Shown piece by piece: positions 16,793-25,271 of a DNA stretch of 49,815 nucleotides. Each line of letters begins with the position of its first letter. The stretch's first letter is position 1. The translations under genes and the position numbers were made by a program. A model generated the notes under the pieces. The model was not told where the DNA came from. It did not search any database and saw nothing but the letters and a program-made list of their open reading frames with translations. The stretch comes from Phycisphaerales bacterium (GTDB taxonomy: Bacteria; Planctomycetota; Phycisphaerae; Phycisphaerales; UBA1924). The DNA lies in contig JANQQG010000252.1 of NCBI GenBank assembly GCA_028285065.1, forward strand, positions 1 through 49,815, read 5' to 3'.

Positions 16793-17560
16793 ATGACGAA
16801 CCCCGAAGCACCATCCAACACGCCAGGCCGGGAAGCGTCCCACGCCTCGCCCTCCACGGGCGCCGCCCCCGCCTTCAACCCTGGCTGGCTCCTGGGGCTC
16901 GGCTTCGTCGTGCTTGCGTGCGTCTTCTGGTTCAGTTCAGGTGGCGACCCGACGCCCGGCGCACCGACGCCCGCCTTCGACGTCGCGCTCCTGGATGCCG
17001 GACAACGCACAACGCTGTTGACGGACCCGCCGACGGTGCTGATCGCCGGGTTCGAGCAGCGCTGCAACGCCTGCCACAAGCTCTTCGAGTCGGACTCGGA
17101 CGGGACGCGCCCGCTGACCCAGCACGGGCACATCGAGCTTGCGCACGGGCTCAACGATCGCTGCTCGAACTGCCACGATCGGGACGACCGCGAACGCCTC
17201 GTGCTTCACGACGGGAGCAGCGTCCCCTACGCCGAGACGGCCACGCTGTGCGCGCAGTGCCACGGGCCGGTCTACCGCGACTGGCAGCGCGGCACGCACG
17301 GCAAGACGCTCGGCGCGTGGGACCTGACCTCGGCCGACGCGCAGCGCCTCAGCTGCACCGAGTGTCACGACGCGCACAGCCCCGCCTTCCCGGCGCTGCA
17401 CCCGTTGCCCGGGCCGAACACGCTCCGCATGGGCGAGCCCTCGTGGGGAGGTGGGCACCACGGGGCCCGCAACCCGCTGCGTCGATGGGCGGACCACGCC
17501 CACGACGGCGCCCACGAGCGCGAACACGAGCACGGCGATGACGACGGAGGTGAGCACTGA
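16793..17560 (+). CDS. Membrane-anchored tetraheme c-type cytochrome with His-rich C-terminus
   Basis: Four CxxCH motifs (CNACH, CSNCH, CAQCH, CTECH), one N-terminal TM segment, tail HAHDGAHEREHEHGDDDGGEH. Confidence 0.85.
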   Translation: MTNPEAPSNTPGREASHASPSTGAAPAFNPGWLLGLGFVVLACVFWFSSGGDPTPGAPTPAFDVALLDAGQRTTLLTDPPTVLIAGFEQRCNACHKLFESDSDGTRPLTQHGHIELAHGLNDRCSNCHDRDDRERLVLHDGSSVPYAETATLCAQCHGPVYRDWQRGTHGKTLGAWDLTSADAQRLSCTECHDAHSPAFPALHPLPGPNTLRMGEPSWGGGHHGARNPLRRWADHAHDGAHEREHEHGDDDGGEH

Positions 17561-18588
17561 TGAGACTCCCCGTGCTCAACAAGTCGGCCGGAGCGTGTTC
17601 GAAGAGCCCGCGCCCTGCTCACCCGGGCATGACGCGACGCAGCTTCCTGCGCCGGGGCGCCGTCGCGACCGGTGGGCTCGCTGCGCTCGCGGCTTCGCTG
17701 AGCCCCTTGCGTGATCTGGACGGCACCGATTCGTTCAGTGTGCAGAAGTTCCTGCAGAAGCACTACAAGGAGATGTCGCCGGAGGAGATGGAGGGGGCTT
17801 TGGATCGGATCCGCTCCGAGGTCGAGCGCCGGTACGAGGTGCGTCCGGAGATCCGGGACATCAAGGCGATGGACGGCGTGGAGTTCGTGTACGCGCTCAA
17901 CCTGAGCCGCTGCATCGGCTGCCGTAAGTGCGTGCACGCGTGTGTGGCGGAGAACAACCAGAGCCGTGATCCGGAGATCCAGTACATCCGGGTGCTTGAG
18001 ATGCCGCGCGGATCGATCGACATCGAGGACGGGAACCACCACTACGACCGTCCGACGGTGCCCGCAGAGGGGCACTACTACATGCCCATCCAGTGCCACC
18101 AGTGCGCGAACCCCCCGTGCGTGAAGGTGTGCCCGGTGGAGGCGACGTGGCAGGAGCCGGACGGGATCACGGTCATCGATTACGACTGGTGCATCGGGTG
18201 CCGCTATTGCGAGGCGGCGTGTCCGTACTGGGCCCGCCGGTTCAACTTCTCGAAGCCGTCGCTTCCGAAGGACGAGCTCAACCCCGAGATGTCGTACCTC
18301 TCCAACCGTCCCCGGCAGAGGGGCGTGATGGAGAAGTGCCACTTCTGTCTGCACCGCACGCGTCAGGGCCGCATGCCGGCGTGCCTCGAGATCTGCCCGA
18401 CGGGCGCCCGCAAGTTCGGCAACGTGCTGGACCCGGAGAGTGAGGTCTCGCAGATCCTCAAGAGCAAGCGCGTCTTCGTCCTCAAGGCCGAGGTCGGCAC
18501 GCTCCCTCGGTTCTTCTACTACTTCGACGAGCGCGACCCGTTCTCCCAGATGACGCCGATCCCTGCTGGGACGGAGGGTGGGTCATGA
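17560..18588 (+). CDS. Tat-exported 4Fe-4S ferredoxin-type electron transfer protein (NrfC/HybA/PsrB-like)
   Basis: Tat motif MTRRSFLRRGAVATGG; four Cys clusters: CIGCRKCVHAC, CHQCANPPCVKVCP, CIGCRYCEAACP, CHFC...CLEICP. Confidence 0.9.
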   Translation: MRLPVLNKSAGACSKSPRPAHPGMTRRSFLRRGAVATGGLAALAASLSPLRDLDGTDSFSVQKFLQKHYKEMSPEEMEGALDRIRSEVERRYEVRPEIRDIKAMDGVEFVYALNLSRCIGCRKCVHACVAENNQSRDPEIQYIRVLEMPRGSIDIEDGNHHYDRPTVPAEGHYYMPIQCHQCANPPCVKVCPVEATWQEPDGITVIDYDWCIGCRYCEAACPYWARRFNFSKPSLPKDELNPEMSYLSNRPRQRGVMEKCHFCLHRTRQGRMPACLEICPTGARKFGNVLDPESEVSQILKSKRVFVLKAEVGTLPRFFYYFDERDPFSQMTPIPAGTEGGS

Positions 18589-19841
18589 GGGAGTACGCAC
18601 GATTCCTCTGGCGGTGCTGGCGCCTGAGCTTCCACGGCGACTGGAAGTACCTGACGTGGATGTTCCTGCTGACCGTCATCTCGCTCATCGGCCTCAACGC
18701 CTACGCCAAGCAGCTCGTGTACGGCCTTTCTACAACGGGCATGACCGACCACGTCTCGTGGGGGCTGTACATCGCGAACTTCACGTTCCTCGTCGGTGTG
18801 GCGGCGGCCGCCGTGATGCTCGTGATCCCGGTCTACGTCTACAAGAAGCACGAGCTGCACGACCTGGTGATCCTGGGCGAGTTGCTCGCGGTTGCCGCGA
18901 TCATCATGTGCCTGCTGTTCGTGATGGTGGACCTCGGTCGTCCGGAGCGGTTCCACCACCTGCTGCTGCGCTTCAACTTCCCGATCTCGATGCTGACGTG
19001 GGACGTCGTGGTGCTCAACGGCTACCTGCTGCTCAACCTGCACATCTGCGGGTACCTGGTGTACTGCGCGTACAGGAACCGGCGTCCGACCAAGAAGTTC
19101 TACATCCCGTTCGTCTTCGTCGCGATCGTCTGGGCGATCAGCATCCACACGGTGACGGCCTTCCTGTACTCGGGCCTCGGGGGTCGTCCGTTCTGGAACT
19201 CGGCGGTGATCGCGCCCCGGTTCATCGCGTCGGCCTTCGCTGCGGGTCCGGCGATCATCATCCTGACGCTTCAAGTCATCCGTGCGATGACGACGTACCC
19301 CGTCGCGGACAAGGCGATCCAGCTTCTGCGTGGGATCGTCACAGTCGCGTTGAGCATCAACATGTTCCTGCTCGGCTCCGAGGTGTTCACGGAGTTCTAC
19401 ACGGGCGCGGCGCACTCCGTGTCGGCCAGGTACCTGTTCTTCGGGCTGCACGGGCACAACGCGTTGGTGCCGTGGATCTGGACGGCCGTCGCGCTCAACA
19501 TGGCTGCGCTCATCGTCCTGTGCACGCCGGCGGCCCGTCGCCTGTGGGTCCTGAACCTGGCGTGCGTCGCGATGATCGTCGGGATCTGGATCGAGAAGGG
19601 CATGGGCCTGATCGTGCCCGCCTTCGTCCCATCACCTCTGGGTGAGATCGTGGAGTACACGCCGACCTGGAACGAGATCCTCGTGGGTCTCGGCATCTGG
19701 GCGTTCGGCATCCTGCTCTACACGATCTTCGTTCGCATCACCATCCCGGTCCTGCAGGGCCGTCTGACCATCGATGTCCGGTACCCAACCGGCAAGCAAC
19801 AGCACACCAACAAGGACGCGGGTCGTCCCGCGACCGCCTGA
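18585..19841 (+). CDS. nrfD: NrfD/PsrC family polytopic membrane subunit
   Basis: Multiple TM helices, WGLYIANFTFLVGVAAAAVMLVIPVYVY, DLGRPERFHH; 4-nt overlap with the Fe-S protein gene. Confidence 0.9.
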   Translation: MREYARFLWRCWRLSFHGDWKYLTWMFLLTVISLIGLNAYAKQLVYGLSTTGMTDHVSWGLYIANFTFLVGVAAAAVMLVIPVYVYKKHELHDLVILGELLAVAAIIMCLLFVMVDLGRPERFHHLLLRFNFPISMLTWDVVVLNGYLLLNLHICGYLVYCAYRNRRPTKKFYIPFVFVAIVWAISIHTVTAFLYSGLGGRPFWNSAVIAPRFIASAFAAGPAIIILTLQVIRAMTTYPVADKAIQLLRGIVTVALSINMFLLGSEVFTEFYTGAAHSVSARYLFFGLHGHNALVPWIWTAVALNMAALIVLCTPAARRLWVLNLACVAMIVGIWIEKGMGLIVPAFVPSPLGEIVEYTPTWNEILVGLGIWAFGILLYTIFVRITIPVLQGRLTIDVRYPTGKQQHTNKDAGRPATA

Positions 19842-19857
19842 CGTGAGGAGGCTGTCA

Positions 19858-21315
19858 ATGAGGATCAACACCGCCAATCGAGTCCGCCAACTCCTGTGCG
19901 CGACGATCGTCGTGGGCGCCGCCTCGTCGGCCTCGGCCCAGTCGTTCGCTCCCGCGGAGATGAGCGCGCAGACGAAGAAGTGCCTCGAGTGCCACCGCGA
20001 ACTCGACCACGGGCTGTACCAGCAGTGGGGCGAGAGCAAGCACTTCGGCGCCAACGTCGGCTGCTACGAGTGCCACGGCGCCGACGAAGGCGACGCCGAC
20101 GGATGGATGCACGAGGGCACACTCATCTCCGTCCTGGTCACCCCGAAGGACTGCGGACGCTGCCACACCAAGGAGGCCGCCGAGTTCGCCGCCTCGCACC
20201 ACTCCAAGGGTGGGCGCATCCTTGGGTCGCTCGACAACGTCCTCGCCGAGGTCGTCGAGGGCAACCGTGGCATGGTCACGCCGGCCTTCCCCGACGGGAT
20301 CGCGGCGTCAGCGGTCAACGGCTGCTGGCAGTGCCACGGCTCGGAGGTCAAGGTGCTGGCCAACGGTCGTCTTGACCCCGCGACCTACCCCAACAGCGGG
20401 ATCGGGCGGATCAACCCGGACGGCTCGGAGGGGGCCTGCAACGCGTGCCACCTCCGCCATGAGTTCGACGTCGCCCAGGTGCGCCATCCGGACACCTGCG
20501 GCAAGTGCCACATGGGCCCGGACCACCCGCAGATCGAGATCTACAACGAGTCCAAGCACGGGATCGCGTTCCGCTCGCAGATCGACGAGATGAACATGGA
20601 CTCGTCGAAGTGGGTCGTCGGCGAGGACTACTGGGCCGCCCCGACCTGCGCGACGTGCCACATGTCCGCGACGGACACGCAGCCGATCACGCACGACATC
20701 GGGATGCGGATCAGCTGGAACAACCGTCCGGCGATCTCCATCCGTCCCGAGGTCTCCGACGCGAAGCTCGGCCTGCCCGGCAAGGACGTGCCCTGGCAGG
20801 TGCGCCGCGCCAACATGCAGGACGTCTGCACGGCCTGCCACGAGCAGCAGTGGGTCGACAACTTCTACATCCAGTACGACGCGCTGATCGAGCTGTACCA
20901 CGAGAAGTTCGCCAAGCCGGGCCTCGAGCTCTACAAGCTCGCCAAGCCCCTGATGCGCCCCGTCGCGTTCGGCAACAAGATCGACTTCATCTGGTTCGAG
21001 ATCTGGCACCACGAGGGCCGGCGCCTCCGTCACGGCGTCTCGATGATGGGGCCTGACTACACGCACTGGCACGGGACCTACGAGGTCGCCAAGCACTTCT
21101 ACGTCGAGTACATCCCCGAGCTCGAAGAGCTCGCCGAGAAGCACCTCGACAGCGACGACCCCGACAAGAGGGCTGCCGCGCAGGCGCTGCACGACAAGCT
21201 CGAAGAGGTCCTCAACGACGAGAACCACCGTTGGTACCTCGGCAAGATGGACCCCGAAGAGGCTGCGCGACGCAAGGCCGCTCAGGAAGAGTTCAAGGAC
21301 CGCTACGAGAAGTGA
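19858..21315 (+). CDS. Octaheme c-type cytochrome of the hydroxylamine oxidoreductase (HAO) family
   Basis: Sec signal (TIVVGAASSASAQ); eight CxxCH: CLECH, CYECH, CGRCH, CWQCH, CNACH, CGKCH, CATCH, CTACH; HAO-type strings GCWQCHGSEV and CGKCHMGPDHPQIEIYNESKHGI. Confidence 0.85.
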   Translation: MRINTANRVRQLLCATIVVGAASSASAQSFAPAEMSAQTKKCLECHRELDHGLYQQWGESKHFGANVGCYECHGADEGDADGWMHEGTLISVLVTPKDCGRCHTKEAAEFAASHHSKGGRILGSLDNVLAEVVEGNRGMVTPAFPDGIAASAVNGCWQCHGSEVKVLANGRLDPATYPNSGIGRINPDGSEGACNACHLRHEFDVAQVRHPDTCGKCHMGPDHPQIEIYNESKHGIAFRSQIDEMNMDSSKWVVGEDYWAAPTCATCHMSATDTQPITHDIGMRISWNNRPAISIRPEVSDAKLGLPGKDVPWQVRRANMQDVCTACHEQQWVDNFYIQYDALIELYHEKFAKPGLELYKLAKPLMRPVAFGNKIDFIWFEIWHHEGRRLRHGVSMMGPDYTHWHGTYEVAKHFYVEYIPELEELAEKHLDSDDPDKRAAAQALHDKLEEVLNDENHRWYLGKMDPEEAARRKAAQEEFKDRYEK

Positions 21316-21776
21316 TGGGAGGCGATGCGCCCATGCAGCGGCTGACCGAACAGGACGCCAAGACGGCCCTCGGTGATCACGTCGAGGCCAAGGCCAACGA
21401 GGCCAGGCTGAGCCACGGCCTGTACATCGATGCGGACGCCATCGTGCGCATGCTCGACGACCGCGCCGTCGTGCGCTACCCCGTCGGCGTCCGCTTCGAC
21501 GCCGAGCCGCTCGAGCCGGGTGAGTTTGCCTGGCCCATGGCGCTCGGCGAGCACCCGTCGGCCGGCTTCTGCCTGTTCGTGCATCCGTGGTTCGAGAACC
21601 AGCCGGACGCGTGGCCCCTGCTGTTCGCGTACCACATCCCCTCCATCAACTACGGCGACATCGTCGCGCACGAGGACGCCGAGCGCTACGGGGCTGCCCT
21701 GCTCGGCATGACCGTCGAGGACTACTACGGCGCGCTCTGCGAGCTCGTCGATTCGATCCCGGAGGCAGGCGCATGA
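21315..21776 (+). CDS. Small protein of unknown function in the HAO-like cluster
   Basis: MGGDAPMQRLTEQDAKTALGDHVEAKANEARLSHGLYIDADAIVRMLDDRAVVRYPVGVRFDAEPLEPGEF...; TGATG overlap with the HAO-like stop and ATGA overlap with resB. Start may instead be ATG 21333. Confidence 0.7.
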   Translation: MGGDAPMQRLTEQDAKTALGDHVEAKANEARLSHGLYIDADAIVRMLDDRAVVRYPVGVRFDAEPLEPGEFAWPMALGEHPSAGFCLFVHPWFENQPDAWPLLFAYHIPSINYGDIVAHEDAERYGAALLGMTVEDYYGALCELVDSIPEAGA

Positions 21777-23722
21777 AGCCGGCACGCGATTGGCATCACA
21801 CGACGCTCGGGCGCACCGTCCTCTTCCTCGGCGGGATCCGCTTCGCGGTGCCCGTCCTCCTGCTCGTGGCCGCTGCGCTCGCGTGGGGCACGTGGATCGA
21901 GTCCACCTCCGAGGCCGCCAACGCGGCACGCCTCGTCTACGGGTCCTGGTGGTTCATCGCCCTGATGGCGCTGATCTGCCTGAGCCTCGTGCTCTCGGTG
22001 ATCACGCGATTCCCGTGGCGGCGCAAGCACATCGGCTTCATCACCGTTCACGCAAGCCTCGTCATGCTCGTCGTCTCGGCGTTCGTGTCGTTCTTCACGC
22101 GGGTCGAGGGGCAGATCGCCCTGAGCGAGGGCGAGCAGGCCGCGGCGTTCCAACTCAAGGAGCGCCAGATCGAGATCCTCAGCCACGACGCGGGCCAGTT
22201 CTTGCCGGAGGGCGTGCTGTCGGTCGATGGTGTCGCGGCGTTCGAGGTCGCGGGCGTGCCCGTGCGCATCGACGAGCGCTGGGCGAACACGACCGAGGAG
22301 TTCCGTGTCACCGACGACGGCGCCAATCCGCTTCACGCCGTCGAGATCCGTCCGGCGGCCGGTGAGCCTGTCTGGGTCGGACAGTCCGAGGCGAGCCAGC
22401 CGCCGCAGGATCTCGGTGGCGTGTACGTGCGCGTCCTGCCGGTCGGTGAGTCGTTTGCGCCGGCAGCAGCGCCGCTGGAGCTGACGCTGCTCACGCAGGA
22501 CGGCTCGCGCCGGAGCGTCCCCGAGGCGGGGACGGCGATCGGTGAGAGCGGATGGACCGTCGAGGCCGTCGAGCACTTCGAGCGTGCGACCGTCACCGCC
22601 GATGGCCTCGCCGAGCGAGAGGACGGCGCGCCCAACCCGAGCGTGATGGTCCACCTGGTCCACACCGACGGCTCTCGCGAGCGTCACATCGCGTTCGAGC
22701 GCTTCAATGACAGCATCCACAAGAAGACGCTCGCGGGTGAGTCGCACTCGCCCTACGCGGTCCAGTTCGTTGGAGCCCCGACCTACGCACCCCTGATCAC
22801 GTTCGAGCGGGTGGACGGCGTGTCGCGCGTGACGATCACTGGCGACGTCGAGCCCGAGCGGTTCGAGCAACCCGCCAACGGCGCGTGGCAGATCGACTCG
22901 GCAATCGTCGGCATGTTCGAGGTCGCTCAGGAGTTCACGCACGCTCGGGGTGGTACCAGCCTCGTCGAAGCCCCCGGCGGCGACAACACGCGTCCCGCCC
23001 TTGTCATCTCCTACGGCGAGGGTGAGCACACGACCACGGCGATCCTCCCCTGGACCCAGCGGGTGCCGCTGCAGTTCGGCGATGAGGTCCGCATGCTCCG
23101 CTACGGGCCGGTGCTCCATGACCTGCCCTTCACGATACAGCTGGCCGACTTCCGCAAGCTCGACTACCCGGGCACTGACAACGCGATGGCGTACGAGTCG
23201 GACGTGAACGTCACGTTCGACGATGCCGACGCGGCGCCGACGGGCACGACCATCTCGATGAACAAGCCGCTCGAGCACGAGGGCTGGAAGGTCTACCAGT
23301 CCGGGTTCCTCGGGAGCGGGATCTCCGTCTTCCAGGTGACCCGCGATCCCGGGCTCGGGCCCACGTACGTCGCATGCACGGCCCTTTGCATCGGCATCCT
23401 GATCACGTTCTACAGCCGGTCGCTGAGCCGCGGGCATCCGGGCATGCCCGCCCCGTTCGGCGCGACCGCGCACGCTGCGACATCCGACGCCGCAACCACC
23501 AACACCGGAGGCGCACGCCATGCGGCTGCCGTTCGTACTGCTCTGTCTGCTGTTTCCGATCCTGCCGGCAACGGCGTCTGCACAGGCGACGTCCAAGACG
23601 ACACCCGAAGCAACGCGGATCATGGCGTCGCTGCCGATCCAGCACCAGGGCCGGGTGATGCCGTGGTCCACGTACGCCGATCGCGTCGCGGTGCAGCTGA
23701 CCGGGCGCACGAGCTGGTCTGA
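21773..23722 (+). CDS. resB: ResB-like cytochrome c biogenesis protein
   Basis: MKPARDWHHTTLGRTVLFLGGIRFAVPVLLLVAAALAWGTWIES...HASLVMLVVSAFVSFF...EHEGWKVYQSGFL. Last ~200 nt overlap ccsA out of frame. Confidence 0.82.
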   Translation: MKPARDWHHTTLGRTVLFLGGIRFAVPVLLLVAAALAWGTWIESTSEAANAARLVYGSWWFIALMALICLSLVLSVITRFPWRRKHIGFITVHASLVMLVVSAFVSFFTRVEGQIALSEGEQAAAFQLKERQIEILSHDAGQFLPEGVLSVDGVAAFEVAGVPVRIDERWANTTEEFRVTDDGANPLHAVEIRPAAGEPVWVGQSEASQPPQDLGGVYVRVLPVGESFAPAAAPLELTLLTQDGSRRSVPEAGTAIGESGWTVEAVEHFERATVTADGLAEREDGAPNPSVMVHLVHTDGSRERHIAFERFNDSIHKKTLAGESHSPYAVQFVGAPTYAPLITFERVDGVSRVTITGDVEPERFEQPANGAWQIDSAIVGMFEVAQEFTHARGGTSLVEAPGGDNTRPALVISYGEGEHTTTAILPWTQRVPLQFGDEVRMLRYGPVLHDLPFTIQLADFRKLDYPGTDNAMAYESDVNVTFDDADAAPTGTTISMNKPLEHEGWKVYQSGFLGSGISVFQVTRDPGLGPTYVACTALCIGILITFYSRSLSRGHPGMPAPFGATAHAATSDAATTNTGGARHAAAVRTALSAVSDPAGNGVCTGDVQDDTRSNADHGVAADPAPGPGDAVVHVRRSRRGAADRAHELV

Positions 23723-25226
23723 GTCGCGCGGGCCGGAGGCGTTCGCGGGCCGTGACTCGCTCGAGCTCTTGGGCGACCTGATGTTCCGCCCGCAGGCGCT
23801 CGCGTCGATGGAGCTGATCCGTCTGGACCGGCGCCCGCTCAAGAAGCAGGTCGGTCTGGATGAAGAGCGCCGGTTCTTCTCCGCGAATGAGCTCGTGATG
23901 AACCGTGGGCTCGCCGAAGTCGCCGACGGGTACCGCGCGCGCCGGAAGGCCGACGCGAAGGCGCGCCCGACGCCGGACGAGAAGGCCGCCCTCGAGACGC
24001 AGGAGTCGCTCGGGCTGTTCATGATGTTCGCCGATGGAATGCCTCTGGCGATCGTGCCCAACGAGGCCGACCCTGCGTTCCTGCGCGCGAGCGCGACGAT
24101 CAGCGATCCTGGCGCGGGCGATGTGCAGGCGGCGCTGGCCGCGCTCGGGGCGGCATGGGGGACGCCCGATGCGCTCGATGCGGCAAAGGGCCTGGCATCG
24201 ATCATCGACGCATCACCCGCGTACACCGACGTGACCAAGAGCCGCGTGGCGCAAGAGGTCTTCTACAACGACCACGGCCCATGGAAGTGGGCGGCCATTG
24301 CGAGCGGGCTCTCGCTGCTCGCCCTCCTGTTCGGCTGGCTGACGCGCTGGAAGCCCGCGTACGTCGGCGCCGGGCTGCTCATCGCGTGGGCAGTGGGGGA
24401 GCAGCTGCTCGGCCTGGGCCTGCGGATATCGATCCTCGGTCGTGCGCCCGTGTCCAACACCTACGAGGCCTTGTTGTGGATGGGTCTGGTCGCGGTGGCT
24501 GTCGGGCTCGTCGGGCAGGTGCTCAGCCGCAAGAGCTGGTACCTCGCCGGCGGGATGGCCGCCTCGATGATCGCCATGCTCTTCGCGATGCTCGTACCGC
24601 TGGCCGACCAGACCAACACGCTGCCCGCGGTGCTCCGGAGCAACTATTGGCTGATCCTGCACGTGCTCACGATTGTCGCGTCGTACGGCGCGTTGCTCCT
24701 CGCGGCCGTGCTTGGGCATGTCTACCTGATCCGCAACGTCCTGATGCGCCGCCCCGACTCGGACCAGCAATCACGGGTCATCGTCCAGGTCTACCGCGTC
24801 ATGCAGCTCGGACTCGTGCTGCTGACGATCGGGACGATCCTGGGCGGCGTCTGGGCCGCGGACTCCTGGGGACGCTTCTGGGGCTGGGATCCCAAGGAGA
24901 CGTGGTCGCTGATCAGCATCATCGTCTACTTCGCGTTGATCCATGCCCGGTACGTCGGGTGGCTGCGTGACACGGGGCTGGCCGTCGCCTCGATCATCGG
25001 CTTCATGGCGATCGTCTGGACGTTCTACGGCGTCAACTACGTCATGGCCTCCGGCCTGCACAGCTACGGCTTCGGCTCGGGCGGTGAGGTCTACGTCGCG
25101 GCATGGGCCGGTGTTGAGGCGCTCTTCGTCGGCGCGTGCCTGCTCGTCGCGCGTTCGCAGCGGACAAGGCGGACCGCGCCGTCACCGACGACGTCCGGCG
25201 CAAGCGCTCTTGCGACAGCCCCATGA
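23520..25226 (+). CDS. ccsA: Cytochrome c biogenesis protein CcsA/CcmF-CcsA domain
   Basis: Haem-handling motif WGRFWGWDPKETWSLISIIVYFALIHARYVGW and multiple TM helices. Confidence 0.9.
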   Translation: MRLPFVLLCLLFPILPATASAQATSKTTPEATRIMASLPIQHQGRVMPWSTYADRVAVQLTGRTSWSESRGPEAFAGRDSLELLGDLMFRPQALASMELIRLDRRPLKKQVGLDEERRFFSANELVMNRGLAEVADGYRARRKADAKARPTPDEKAALETQESLGLFMMFADGMPLAIVPNEADPAFLRASATISDPGAGDVQAALAALGAAWGTPDALDAAKGLASIIDASPAYTDVTKSRVAQEVFYNDHGPWKWAAIASGLSLLALLFGWLTRWKPAYVGAGLLIAWAVGEQLLGLGLRISILGRAPVSNTYEALLWMGLVAVAVGLVGQVLSRKSWYLAGGMAASMIAMLFAMLVPLADQTNTLPAVLRSNYWLILHVLTIVASYGALLLAAVLGHVYLIRNVLMRRPDSDQQSRVIVQVYRVMQLGLVLLTIGTILGGVWAADSWGRFWGWDPKETWSLISIIVYFALIHARYVGWLRDTGLAVASIIGFMAIVWTFYGVNYVMASGLHSYGFGSGGEVYVAAWAGVEALFVGACLLVARSQRTRRTAPSPTTSGASALATAP

Positions 25227-25271
25227 GCAAGGTGGAGCCGGGACCGCGGCTCCCCAGGAAGGAGTTCACCG

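Noticed and set aside
21725-24238. 837-aa minus-strand ORF opposite resB/ccsA
   Set aside because: Antisense to two convincing membrane-protein genes; composition (Arg/Asp/Val/Ala, DRHARHAVH, ERHERRDDEHDE) is the usual GC-rich antisense artefact.
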